Source of the DNA: Sideroxyarcus emersonii
Lineage (GTDB): Bacteria > Pseudomonadota > Gammaproteobacteria > Burkholderiales > Gallionellaceae
Reading direction: 5' to 3'
Assembly: GCF_021654335.1 (NCBI RefSeq)
Contig: NZ_AP023423.1
Coordinates: 2,231,001-2,295,000 of the forward strand
DNA: 64,000 nt
Shown: piece after piece, positions 55,168 through 63,567 of the stretch
Position numbering within the stretch: the stretch's first letter is position 1
How the letters are laid out: the number at the start of each line of letters is the position of its first letter
The notes under the pieces: model-generated
Told to the model about the DNA's origin: nothing
Database searches by the model: none
What the model saw: only the letters and a program-made list of their open reading frames with translations
Position numbers and translations under genes: made by a program

Positions 55168-57117
55168 ATGTCCGAACACCCCGACTCCCAGGCCCTCGAA
55201 CTGCTCGCCCCGGCCAAGACCGCAGCCATCGGGCGCGAGGCCATCCTGCACGGTGCGGATGCAGTCTATATCGGCGGCCCCGCATTCGGTGCGCGCGACA
55301 AGGCCGGCAATTCGCTCGCCGACATCGCCGGGCTGGTGCAATTCGCCCACCGCTTCAACGCGCGCATCTACGTCACGCTCAATACCATCCTGCACGATGC
55401 CGAGCTGGAAGCTGCGCGACAGCTGGCTTACGATTGTTACGACGCCGGGGTCGATGCGCTGATCGTGCAGGACATGGGCCTGCTGGAACTCGACCTGCCC
55501 CCCATAGCCCTGCACGCCTCGACCCAGTGCGACATCCGCACGCCCGAGAAGGCACGTTTCCTGGCCGAGGTCGGCTTTTCGCAGATCGTGCTGGCGCGCG
55601 AACTGACCCTGCAGGAGATCGCCAAGGTGCGGGCCGCCGTGCCGGCCGACACGGTCATCGAGCACTTCATCCATGGCGCACTGTGCGTGGCCTATTCCGG
55701 CCAGTGCAACATCAGCCATGCGCACACCGGGCGCAGCGCGAACCGCGGCGACTGTTCGCAGGCCTGCCGCCTGCCCTACACACTGGAGGATGCGCAGGGC
55801 CGCGTGGTCGCTTTCGAGAAACACCTGTTGTCGGTGAAGGACAACAACCAGAGCGACAACCTGTGTGCGCTGGTCGATGCCGGCGTGCGCAGCTTCAAGA
55901 TCGAGGGACGCTACAAGGAAGCGGCTTACGTGAAGAACATCACCGGCCATTACCGCCGCCTGCTGGACGAGATACTGGATGAGCGCCCGGAACTGCATGC
56001 CGCATCGAGCGGCAAGACCCGCCTGCTGTTCACGCCCGATCCGGACAAGACCTTCCATCGCGGTTCGACGGATTATTTCTCGCAGGGACGCAAGGCCGAC
56101 ATCGGCGCATTCGACACGCCGACCTTCGTCGGCCTGGAATTGGGCAGCGTGACGAAGGTCGGCGACAAATGGTTCGAGCTGGAGACGGCCGAGGAACTCG
56201 CCAACAGCGACGGCCTGAACTATCTGCACAAGCGCGAAGTCATCGGTCTGCAGGCCAACGTGGTCGAACGCAAAGGCAACATCTGGCGCGTCTATCCGAA
56301 CGAGCCGATGCACACATTGCCGGGATTGCGCCCCGGACTCGCCATCAGCCGCAACCGCGACCATGCCTGGGAACTGGCGCTCGGCAAGAAATCCGCCGAG
56401 CGCCGCATCGGCGTAAGTGCGACTTTCGCCGAGACCGCAACAGGCTTCTCGTTCGCGCTACGGGATGAAGACGGCATCGCCGTCGCGGCCTGCGCCGACT
56501 TCGACAAACAGCCCGCCAGGCACCCGGCAGAAGCGGAAAACGGCGTGCGCGAACAACTTGCACGTTTTGGCAACACCGATTTCGAATTGAACACGCTCGA
56601 CATCGAATGGACGCAGCCGTGGTTCGTGCCCAGTTCGCTGGCCAACAGGTTGCGCCGCGAGGCAGCGGAACAACTCGAAGCCGGGCGCCTCGCCGCATAC
56701 GAGCGGCCGCTGCGCAAGGCCGCCGCCGAGCCTCCGGCCAGATATCCGGAGGAAACCCTCAGCTTCCTCGCCAACGTATACAACGAAGCCGCCCGCACCT
56801 TCTATGCAAGGCATGGCGTCAAGCTGATCGCCGCCGCCTACGAAGCGCATGAGGAGGCTGGCGACGTTTCGCTGATGATCACCCGCCACTGCATCCGCTA
56901 TTCCCTGAGCCTGTGCCCGAAGCAGGCCAAGGGTGTGATTGGCGTGCAGGGCCAGGTGCGCGCCGAACCGATGATGCTGGTCAACGGCAGCGAGAAACTG
57001 CGGCTGGAATTCGACTGCAGGGCATGTGAAATGCATGTGAAAGGCAAGATGAAGAAGCACATCCTGAAGATGCCGCCACCCTCGGTGGTACCGCTCACGT
57101 TCCATCCCCGCCGTTAG
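55168..57117 (+). CDS. rlhA: 23S rRNA 5-hydroxycytidine synthase, U32 family
   Basis: Member of the U32 'peptidase' family now known as RNA hydroxylases. At 649 residues, with a long C-terminal DUF3656-type region, it matches RlhA (about 653 in E. coli) rather than the shorter TrhP. Visible are LELLAPAKTAAIGREAILHGADAVYIGG, the Cys-rich HGALCVAYSGQCNISHAHTG with GDCSQACRLPY, and a late FDCRACEMHV, the likely Fe-S ligands. RlhA hydroxylates C2501 in the peptidyl-transferase centre. It depends on iron supply in E. coli, and fur lies just upstream. Confidence 0.9.
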   Translation: MSEHPDSQALELLAPAKTAAIGREAILHGADAVYIGGPAFGARDKAGNSLADIAGLVQFAHRFNARIYVTLNTILHDAELEAARQLAYDCYDAGVDALIVQDMGLLELDLPPIALHASTQCDIRTPEKARFLAEVGFSQIVLARELTLQEIAKVRAAVPADTVIEHFIHGALCVAYSGQCNISHAHTGRSANRGDCSQACRLPYTLEDAQGRVVAFEKHLLSVKDNNQSDNLCALVDAGVRSFKIEGRYKEAAYVKNITGHYRRLLDEILDERPELHAASSGKTRLLFTPDPDKTFHRGSTDYFSQGRKADIGAFDTPTFVGLELGSVTKVGDKWFELETAEELANSDGLNYLHKREVIGLQANVVERKGNIWRVYPNEPMHTLPGLRPGLAISRNRDHAWELALGKKSAERRIGVSATFAETATGFSFALRDEDGIAVAACADFDKQPARHPAEAENGVREQLARFGNTDFELNTLDIEWTQPWFVPSSLANRLRREAAEQLEAGRLAAYERPLRKAAAEPPARYPEETLSFLANVYNEAARTFYARHGVKLIAAAYEAHEEAGDVSLMITRHCIRYSLSLCPKQAKGVIGVQGQVRAEPMMLVNGSEKLRLEFDCRACEMHVKGKMKKHILKMPPPSVVPLTFHPRR

Positions 57118-57296
57118 TTCCCCGGCCTAAACGTCTTTTAGCAAGGCTACATCCCGTCTATTCGCCGCATCAAAAGTGCTGCGGTGAATTAATCTTCCAG
57201 CCTCTTCGGTTGCATCTGCCGTGCGTTAAAAACAAGTTGAGCCGGAAATCGGCTCGCGACACGGCAGCCCGGCCGCTTGATTCATGAGATACTAAA

Positions 57297-58580
57297 ATGG
57301 ACATATTGGGAATGCCCCAAGGCATCGCGACCAACCCTCAAGACAGACAAAAATTGATTAGTCCTGCCGCCCCCGATGACCAGGTTGCCCCCAAAACCCC
57401 CTTCATGGGACTGGCGCCATTCCTGCGCGCCAGCATCGCCGGCACCGACCTGCGCCCGCTCGGCCAGCAGATCCTCGAACAAGCGGGACGCGATGCCACC
57501 GATGCGGAACTGTGGCTGAACCTGTCCACCGTGGTGCAATGCTTCGGCCAACGCGAACTGGGACTGAGCATCCAGGCACTGGCGCTGCAACAGAAACGCA
57601 TCTATCGTCTTGCCGCGGCTGAACAACCCGCCAGGCTGCGCCTGCTGATGCTGTCGGTCCCGGGCGACATCTCGGCGAATACCCCGCTGGATTGCCTGCT
57701 GGAAAACAGCGATGTCGATCTCATCTACTATTACGTCTCCGCCGGCGATCCTCTGGCCCTGCCCATCCCGGAGCACGATGCCCTGTTCGTCGCCATCTGC
57801 GAGGCCGAAGAGAACCGCAGCGTACTGGCTGCACTGGAACAGGCGTTGGCGCATTGGCCCAAGCCGGTCATCAACAAGCCGCAATATATCCCGCTGACCG
57901 GACGGACTGCGGCCAGCTCGCTGCTGCAGGATGCCCCCGGCGTGCTCATCCCGCCGACCCTGCAGGCGCCACGGTCGGCGCTCGCCGAGGTTGCCGCAGG
58001 CACCGTCACGCTGGCTGCACGTTTTGCCGGTTGCGATTTCCCGATCATCGTGCGCCCGGTGGGATCCCATGCCGGGAAAAACCTCGACAGGATCGGGCAC
58101 CCCGGGGAACTGGCCGCCTACCTTGCCAAGGTGACCGATGCGGAATTCTTCCTGTCGCGCTTCATCGATTACAGCGGCAAGGACGGACTGTTCAGGAAAT
58201 TCCGCGTGGTCCTGATCAACGGCATCCCCTACGCAAGCCACATGGGCGTCTCCTCGCACTGGATGATCCATTACGTGAATGCCGGCATGTACGAGGATGC
58301 GGGCAAGCGCGCGGAAGAAGCCGCTTTCATGCAGCACTTCGACGACTTCGCCCGATGGCACAAGGCGGCGCTGGATGCGATCTGGCAACGCACCCAACTT
58401 GACTACCTGTGCATCGACTGCGCGGAAACGCAGGACGGGCGGCTGTTCGTGTTCGAGATCGACCACACCATGGTCGTGCACGCGATGGACCCGGAGCACT
58501 TGTTCCCGTACAAACAGGCGCACATGCAGAAAGTCAAAACAGCCTTCCGGGACCTGCTGCGCCGCCTGACAGACAAATGA
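57297..58580 (+). CDS. ATP-grasp ligase-like protein, function unknown
   Basis: A 427-residue protein. Residues about 35-100 are helical, with ELWLNLSTVVQCFGQRELGLSIQALALQQ resembling a TPR-like pair; 110-200 form a Rossmann-like pre-ATP-grasp region; about 210-420 carry ATP-grasp features: PIIVRPVGSHAGKNL (nucleotide-binding Lys and Gly loop), FFLSRFIDYSGKDGLFRKFRVVL split into strand and Arg, and DYLCIDCAETQDGRLFVFEID (metal-binding Glu/Asp). It is coupled by ATGA to the serC gene. Such proteins join a carboxylate to an amine or thiol; the substrate is unknown. The 179-bp upstream gap has no clear promoter. Confidence 0.75.
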   Translation: MDILGMPQGIATNPQDRQKLISPAAPDDQVAPKTPFMGLAPFLRASIAGTDLRPLGQQILEQAGRDATDAELWLNLSTVVQCFGQRELGLSIQALALQQKRIYRLAAAEQPARLRLLMLSVPGDISANTPLDCLLENSDVDLIYYYVSAGDPLALPIPEHDALFVAICEAEENRSVLAALEQALAHWPKPVINKPQYIPLTGRTAASSLLQDAPGVLIPPTLQAPRSALAEVAAGTVTLAARFAGCDFPIIVRPVGSHAGKNLDRIGHPGELAAYLAKVTDAEFFLSRFIDYSGKDGLFRKFRVVLINGIPYASHMGVSSHWMIHYVNAGMYEDAGKRAEEAAFMQHFDDFARWHKAALDAIWQRTQLDYLCIDCAETQDGRLFVFEIDHTMVVHAMDPEHLFPYKQAHMQKVKTAFRDLLRRLTDK

Positions 58581-59674
58581 ACCCGCTCAATCACCTCAAT
58601 TTCTCCGGCGGTCCTGGCGCATTGCCCGAAAGCGTGCTGCTGCAGGTACAGCAATCGATCATCGCCGTGCCGGAGGTCGGGCTGTCGATACTGGGCATCA
58701 GCCATCGCTCCGACTGGTTCGCCTCGGTCGTGGCCGAACTCGAAGGCAACATCCGCGAACTGATGGGACTGCCCGAGGATTTTCACGTCCTGTTCCTGCA
58801 AGGCGGCGCAACGCAGCAGTTCTCGATGATCCCGATGACGCTGCTGCGCGGCAAGCCCCATCCAGCCGAATACCTGCACACCGGCTACTGGAGCGGCAAG
58901 GCGCTTGCCGAAGCCCGGCGCGAAGGCGCCATCCGCGTACTGTGGAGCGGTGAAGCAAGCGGCTTCCGCCGCCTGCCCGGCGACGAAGAGCTTGCATATT
59001 CGCCGGATGCCCCCTACCTCCACTACATCTCCAACGAAACGGTCGAGGGGTTGCAATTCCACCGGGTGCTCGGACGCGACGACGTTCCCCGCGTGTGCGA
59101 CATGTCGTCGGATTTCCTGTCCCAGCCCTGCGAGGCCGAACGCTATTCGCTGATCTATGCGCATGCGCAGAAGAACATCGGCCCCGCCGGGGTGACCGTC
59201 GTCCTGGTTCGCGATGGCGTATTGAAAAACGCGCCGGCCGACCTGCCCGGCTTCCTGGATTACCGCAGCCATGCCCAGGCGCATTCCATCTTCAACACCC
59301 CGCCGGTATTCGCGATCTATGTGGTGCTGCTGATCACGCGCTGGCTGCGAAACGAGATCGGCGGTTTGTCGCGCATGGCCGAGATCAATCGCAGCAAGGC
59401 CGGACTGATGTACCGCCGGCTGGACGACAGCCATGGGTTTTATCGCGGCAGGGCGGAAACGCAGGATCGCTCGCTGATGAACGTCACTTTCAATCTGGCC
59501 ACCCCGGAACTGGAGCAGCGCTTCCTCGCCGCTGCGCAAGCCGCCGGGTTCTCCGGCCTGTCCGGCCATCGTTCCACCGGCGGCATCCGCGCGTCCCTCT
59601 ACAACGGACTGACGCTCTCGGCGGTCGAGCAACTGACCGGTTTCATGGAAGACTTCCAGCGCAAGGCCGGCTAA
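58577..59674 (+). CDS. serC: Phosphoserine aminotransferase
   Basis: PLP-dependent class V aminotransferase making O-phosphoserine (and 4-phosphohydroxythreonine). The 365 residues keep the SerC hallmarks: NFSGGPGALPESV, the ILGISHRSDWF segment, FLQGGATQQFSMIP, CDMSSDFLS, the PLP lysine in AHAQKNIGPAG (about 197), and GHRSTGGIRASLYN with the phosphate-binding His-Arg. The start overlaps the ATP-grasp gene as ATGA. The pairing with an ATP-grasp enzyme is unusual, but nothing shows altered specificity. Confidence 0.92.
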   Translation: MNPLNHLNFSGGPGALPESVLLQVQQSIIAVPEVGLSILGISHRSDWFASVVAELEGNIRELMGLPEDFHVLFLQGGATQQFSMIPMTLLRGKPHPAEYLHTGYWSGKALAEARREGAIRVLWSGEASGFRRLPGDEELAYSPDAPYLHYISNETVEGLQFHRVLGRDDVPRVCDMSSDFLSQPCEAERYSLIYAHAQKNIGPAGVTVVLVRDGVLKNAPADLPGFLDYRSHAQAHSIFNTPPVFAIYVVLLITRWLRNEIGGLSRMAEINRSKAGLMYRRLDDSHGFYRGRAETQDRSLMNVTFNLATPELEQRFLAAAQAAGFSGLSGHRSTGGIRASLYNGLTLSAVEQLTGFMEDFQRKAG

Positions 59675-59741
59675 CCCCCTCCCGCCGGGATGCGACCGGC
59701 AACGTCAGTTGCGGCCCCCGGCGGTGCTGAGGGGGCTCGCG
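59675..59741. terminator. Imperfect GC-rich hairpin between serC and the convergent regulator gene
   Basis: CCCCCTC with CCGCCGGG near 59675-59689 can pair with CCCGGCGG and GAGGGGG near 59717-59735. The stem is long but interrupted, without T-run, in the convergent gap of serC and the GntR gene. Confidence 0.4.
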
Positions 59742-60425
59742 CTAGGTCAGACTGGGGCTGCCGAGCATCGGCAGCGAGGCAATCAGGTCGGCAAAGCGCT
59801 GCCCTTGCACGACGACATGGGTGCGGATGCGCGTGGCTGCAAGTTCGCCATCCTGCGCCAGGATCGCCTCGACGATGCCGGCGTGCTCCGAAAACGATGT
59901 GCCCATCCGGTCGCGTACCCGCAACTGCAAGCGCCGGTACGGGCGCAATCTCCGGTGCAGCGCAGCCGCCTGCTCTTCCAGGAACACATTATGGCTGGCG
60001 GCGTATATCAGGTGATGGAACCGTTCGTTCCGCTGGTAGTAGGCATCGGGATCGTTTGCATCGCGCGCCGCCTCGCAAGCCTGATGCGCAGCGACGAGCG
60101 CGCGCTGTTCGGATTCAGTGATGCGGCGGGCGGCGAGGCGGCCGCACATCGCTTCCAGTTCGGCCATCACCTCGAACATCTCGTACAGCCGATGCTGGCC
60201 GATCTCCGCGACGATGGCACCGCGCCGCGGGCGTATCTCGACCAGCCCGGCAGACGCCAGCTGGATCAGCGCCTCGCGGACCGGTGTGCGCGACACGCCA
60301 AAACCGCTGGCCAGTTCGGTCTCGTCCAGCCGCATCCCGGGAGGATAGACCCCGGTGACGATGCGTTCCTCGATCTGATCGCCCATCTGTTCCGAGCGCC
60401 GCGACATGCGTTGCTTCTTTTCCAT
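59742..60425 (-). CDS. GntR-family regulator with FCD domain, likely controlling malonate use
   Basis: A 227-residue regulator from the ATG at 60425 (GGGGAC seven bases upstream). N-terminal winged HTH (about 12-70: GVYPPGMRLDETELASGFGVSRTPVREAL split by loops) and an all-helical FCD ligand domain with metal-binding His/Asp positions (RNERFHHLIYAASHN, SEHAGIVEAI). It is divergent from the TRAP transporter-mdc genes, and the 185-bp spacer has three TTGTATACAA-like sites. By analogy with MatR/MdcY-type FCD regulators it probably responds to malonate or a derived compound. Confidence 0.88.
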   Translation of the reverse strand: MEKKQRMSRRSEQMGDQIEERIVTGVYPPGMRLDETELASGFGVSRTPVREALIQLASAGLVEIRPRRGAIVAEIGQHRLYEMFEVMAELEAMCGRLAARRITESEQRALVAAHQACEAARDANDPDAYYQRNERFHHLIYAASHNVFLEEQAAALHRRLRPYRRLQLRVRDRMGTSFSEHAGIVEAILAQDGELAATRIRTHVVVQGQRFADLIASLPMLGSPSLT

Positions 60426-60487
60426 ACGTCCCCTGACTAGTGCAATCCGGCCTGCGACATTGACAACAATTACTTGGGCAGTCAATA

Positions 60488-60519
60488 TTGCATACATTGT
60501 ATAACAATCTTGTATACAA
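60488..60519. promoter_or_regulatory. Cluster of TTGTATACAA-type operators
   Basis: Three sites lie side by side: TTGCATACAT at 60488-60497, ATTGTATAACAAT at 60496-60508 (arms ATTGT/ACAAT) and the perfect palindrome TTGTATACAA at 60510-60519. They lie 63-123 bp from the two divergent starts. FCD-type GntR regulators, including the malonate regulator MatR, bind TTGTA/TACAA-like palindromes. Confidence 0.7.
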
Positions 60520-60610
60520 TTTATCTGTTGATGAATTGGCGATCTGGGATGTCGCGGCCATTAGCCGCCCGCCGATGTTTCAACCTCATATATATAAAGG
60601 GAGATTTCAA

Positions 60611-61636
60611 ATGGCCATTACACGACGCAGCTTCGTTGTCTGTTTAGCTACCGCTTCATTTTTGGCGCTGTTCGGCAGTCCGGCCTTTGCGGCGGAACCG
60701 GTGACCCTGAAGATATCCCACCAATTCCCCGGTGGCACCATCGACGCCGGCGATTTCCGCGACCGCTTGTGCCGCCGCTTTGCCGCCGAGATCGAGAAGC
60801 GCAGCGGGGGCGCCCTGAAGGGAACCGTCTATGCCGGTTCCTCGCTGATGAAGACCAACGCACAGTTCAGCGCCCTGCGGAAAGGCGCGCTGGACATGTC
60901 GCTGGTACCCCTCAACTATGCCGGCGGCGAAGTGCCTGAAACGAACATCGGATTAATGCCAGGCATGGTCACTTCCTACGAGCAGGCCGCGAAATGGAAG
61001 AATGCCGAGGTCGGCAAAGCCCTGTCGGAAGTGCTGGCCAACAAGGGCGTGATCATCGTCAGCTGGATCTGGCAGGCGGGCGGCGTTGCCAGCCGTACCA
61101 CGCCGATCGTCGATCCGTCGGATGCAAAGGGTCTGAAGATCCGCGGCGGTAGCAAGGAGATGGATATGGTGCTCAAGGAAGCCGGCGCCGCCGTGCTGGA
61201 TATGCCCTCGAACGAGATCTATGCCGCAATGCAGACCGGCGCGCTGGACGCCGCAATGACCTCGTCCACCAGCCTGATCTCGTTCCGCCTGGAAGAAGTT
61301 GCCAAGCACCTGACCACCGGCCGCGGCAAGACCTACTGGTTCATGCTGGAGCCGCTGATGATCTCCAAGTCGGTCTTCGATCAACTGCCCAAGGCCCAGC
61401 AGGACCTGATCATGACGGTCGGCGCCGAGATGGAGAAATTCGCCCTGGAACAGGCCAAGGCCGACGACCAGGCAGTAGCTGCGGTATACCAGAAGTCCGG
61501 CGGGAAAGCCTATGACCTGTCGGATGCTTCCGTGAAGAAATGGCAGGCGATCGCCCGCGACACGGCATGGAAGAACTATGGCGAGAAGAGCGAGAGCTGC
61601 GCGCGCATCCTCAAGCTGGCCGAGAAGTTGTTGTGA
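60611..61636 (+). CDS. dctP: TRAP transporter substrate-binding protein
   Basis: Periplasmic solute receptor of a TRAP system, 341 residues. The N-terminus MAITRRSFVV followed by a hydrophobic core and AFAAEP fits a twin-arginine signal. The DctP domain follows: LKISHQFPGGTIDAG, the carboxylate-binding Arg in KGLKIRGGS (about 175) and EIYAAMQTGALDAAM. AGGGAG precedes the ATG. Context (GntR, mdcA) suggests malonate. It ends overlapping dctQ as GTGA. Confidence 0.93.
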   Translation: MAITRRSFVVCLATASFLALFGSPAFAAEPVTLKISHQFPGGTIDAGDFRDRLCRRFAAEIEKRSGGALKGTVYAGSSLMKTNAQFSALRKGALDMSLVPLNYAGGEVPETNIGLMPGMVTSYEQAAKWKNAEVGKALSEVLANKGVIIVSWIWQAGGVASRTTPIVDPSDAKGLKIRGGSKEMDMVLKEAGAAVLDMPSNEIYAAMQTGALDAAMTSSTSLISFRLEEVAKHLTTGRGKTYWFMLEPLMISKSVFDQLPKAQQDLIMTVGAEMEKFALEQAKADDQAVAAVYQKSGGKAYDLSDASVKKWQAIARDTAWKNYGEKSESCARILKLAEKLL

Positions 61637-62190
61637 GTCACGGAGTTGAACTGGAAAGCCGGCAGCCATCCCTGACTCCGCAGATCGGCGGCGTGCTGGG
61701 GATGCTGCTCAGCTGGCAGACGAAGGTGAATGGTTATGTGCTGTTCGTTTCCATGCTGGCACTTCTGGTGGCTTGCCTGGTCCTCACGCTGAGCGTGGTG
61801 ATGCGTTACTTCCTGAAATTGCCCACCGACTGGCAGGACGAGGTTTCCGTTTTCCTGCTGATCGGCGCGGTGTTCATGTGCGGCGCGTTTGTGCAATCGG
61901 AACGCGGCCATATCGGCATCAGCGCACTGGAGGGATTCTTCTCGCCGGCGGCCAACCGCGTGCGCCTGCTGTTCTGCGACATCACCTCGCTGGCATTCTG
62001 CACATTCTTCACCTACAAGACCTGGAGCATGCTGCATGAGGCCATCGTCGAGGGCCAGACGACGTCTTCGACATGGGGGCCACCCCTGTGGATACCTTAC
62101 GGCCTGATGTTCGCCGGGATGACCTTGCTGTGCCTGCAGATGCTGCTGCAGATCCTGATCGCCCTGAAAACCAGAGGAGCGGCAAATTGA
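61633..62190 (+). CDS. dctQ: TRAP transporter small permease
   Basis: A 185-residue four-helix membrane subunit. The GTG at 61633 overlaps the dctP stop; later GTG/ATG codons at 61693 and 61702 are alternatives since the first 20 residues are non-conserved. RYFLKLPTDWQDEVSVFLLI and QSERGHIGI are typical of DctQ. It bridges DctP and DctM. Confidence 0.92.
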   Translation: MSHGVELESRQPSLTPQIGGVLGMLLSWQTKVNGYVLFVSMLALLVACLVLTLSVVMRYFLKLPTDWQDEVSVFLLIGAVFMCGAFVQSERGHIGISALEGFFSPAANRVRLLFCDITSLAFCTFFTYKTWSMLHEAIVEGQTTSSTWGPPLWIPYGLMFAGMTLLCLQMLLQILIALKTRGAAN

Positions 62191-63542
62191 GTGTCGGCAT
62201 CATTGGAATCCTGTACGGGCTTGGCACCCTGCTGTTCATGTTCTCGGGCATGCCGATCGCATTCGCCCTGGGCAGCATCGCCGTGTTGTTCATGTTCATC
62301 TTCATGCCGGCATCGTCGCTCGATACGGTCACGCTGAACGTCTATGAGGAGATGGCCAACATCACGCTGCTGTCGGTCCCGCTCTTCATCCTCAAAGGGG
62401 CGGCCATCGGCAAGTCGCGCGCCGGTGCCGACCTCTATCTGGCCATCCATGCCTGGATGCACAAGATCCCGGGCGGACTGGGCATCGCTAACGTATTCGC
62501 CAGCGCCCTGTTCGCCGCCATGTCGGGTTCGAGCCCGGCCACCTGTTCGGCCATCGGCAGCGCGGGCATCCCCGAGATGCGCGCACGCGGCTATTCGCCG
62601 CGCTTCGCGGCCGGCATCATCGCGGCCGGCGGCACGCTCGGCATCCTGCTGCCCCCCTCCATCGTGATGATCCTGTTCTCCGTCGCAGCCGAGCAGTCGC
62701 TGGGCCGGCTGTTCCTGGCCGGGATCGGTCCCGGCATCCTGATGGTGGTGCTGTTCTCCGGCTACGCCGCATTCCGCTACAAGAAGGAATACAAGGAAGC
62801 GCTCGACACCTACAACCAGGGCGGCAGGAAATCGGCCTATCTCGAGGCGATGGAATTGACGCTGTACGACAAGTTCAGGCTGCTGCCCCGCGTCGTTCCG
62901 TTCGTCACCCTGCTGGTCGGCGTCATGGTCGCCCTTTACGGCGGGTTCGCCACACCGTCCGAGACCGCCGGCCTGGGCGGTATCCTGGCGCTGTGCCTGA
63001 TCGCGCTCATCTACCGGATGTGGAGGCCGTCGCAGCTCAAGCCCATCCTGTCGGGCACGCTGAAGGAATCGACCATGCTGATGTTCATCATCGGCATGTC
63101 GCTGCTCTACTCCTACGTCATGAGCTACCTGCACATCAGCCAGTCCGCGGCGGAAGCCATCGTCGCGCTGAGCCTGTCCAAATGGGCGCTGTTGAGCGTG
63201 ATCCTGCTGATGGTCGTGGTACTGGGTTTCTTCCTGCCGCCGGTATCGATCATCCTGATGACGGCACCGATCATATTGCCGCCGCTCAAGGCAGCCGGTT
63301 TCGACCTGATCTGGTTCGGCGTGGTCATGACCATCGTGATGGAGATGGGGCTGATCCATCCTCCGGTCGGGCTCAACATCTTCGTCATCAAGAACATCGC
63401 ACCGGACATCCCGCTGAAGGACATCATCTGGGGGGTGATCCCCTTCGTCGGCCTGATGATGTTCGCGGTGTTGCTGATCTGCCTCTTCCCGGGAATCGCC
63501 ACCTGGTTCCCCGACATGATCTACGGCATGAGCGGCAAATGA
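62187..63542 (+). CDS. dctM: TRAP transporter large permease
   Basis: The channel-forming subunit, 451 residues with about 12-13 helices. The TTG start overlaps the dctQ stop (TTGA) and has AGAGGAG upstream. DctM features are GMPIAFALGSIA, MSGSSPATCSAIGSAGIPEM, GGTLGILLPPSIVMILF and HPPVGLNIFVIKNIA. Secondary Na+-driven uptake is expected. mdcA follows after 25 bp. Confidence 0.94.
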   Translation: MSVGIIGILYGLGTLLFMFSGMPIAFALGSIAVLFMFIFMPASSLDTVTLNVYEEMANITLLSVPLFILKGAAIGKSRAGADLYLAIHAWMHKIPGGLGIANVFASALFAAMSGSSPATCSAIGSAGIPEMRARGYSPRFAAGIIAAGGTLGILLPPSIVMILFSVAAEQSLGRLFLAGIGPGILMVVLFSGYAAFRYKKEYKEALDTYNQGGRKSAYLEAMELTLYDKFRLLPRVVPFVTLLVGVMVALYGGFATPSETAGLGGILALCLIALIYRMWRPSQLKPILSGTLKESTMLMFIIGMSLLYSYVMSYLHISQSAAEAIVALSLSKWALLSVILLMVVVLGFFLPPVSIILMTAPIILPPLKAAGFDLIWFGVVMTIVMEMGLIHPPVGLNIFVIKNIAPDIPLKDIIWGVIPFVGLMMFAVLLICLFPGIATWFPDMIYGMSGK

Positions 63543-63567
63543 CCTGCGCGCGCCACAGGCAAACAGC

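Noticed and set aside
57118..57296. Riboswitch or leader RNA before the ATP-grasp gene
   Set aside because: The 179-bp gap has small inverted pieces but nothing matching a known riboswitch core or a terminator/antiterminator pair.
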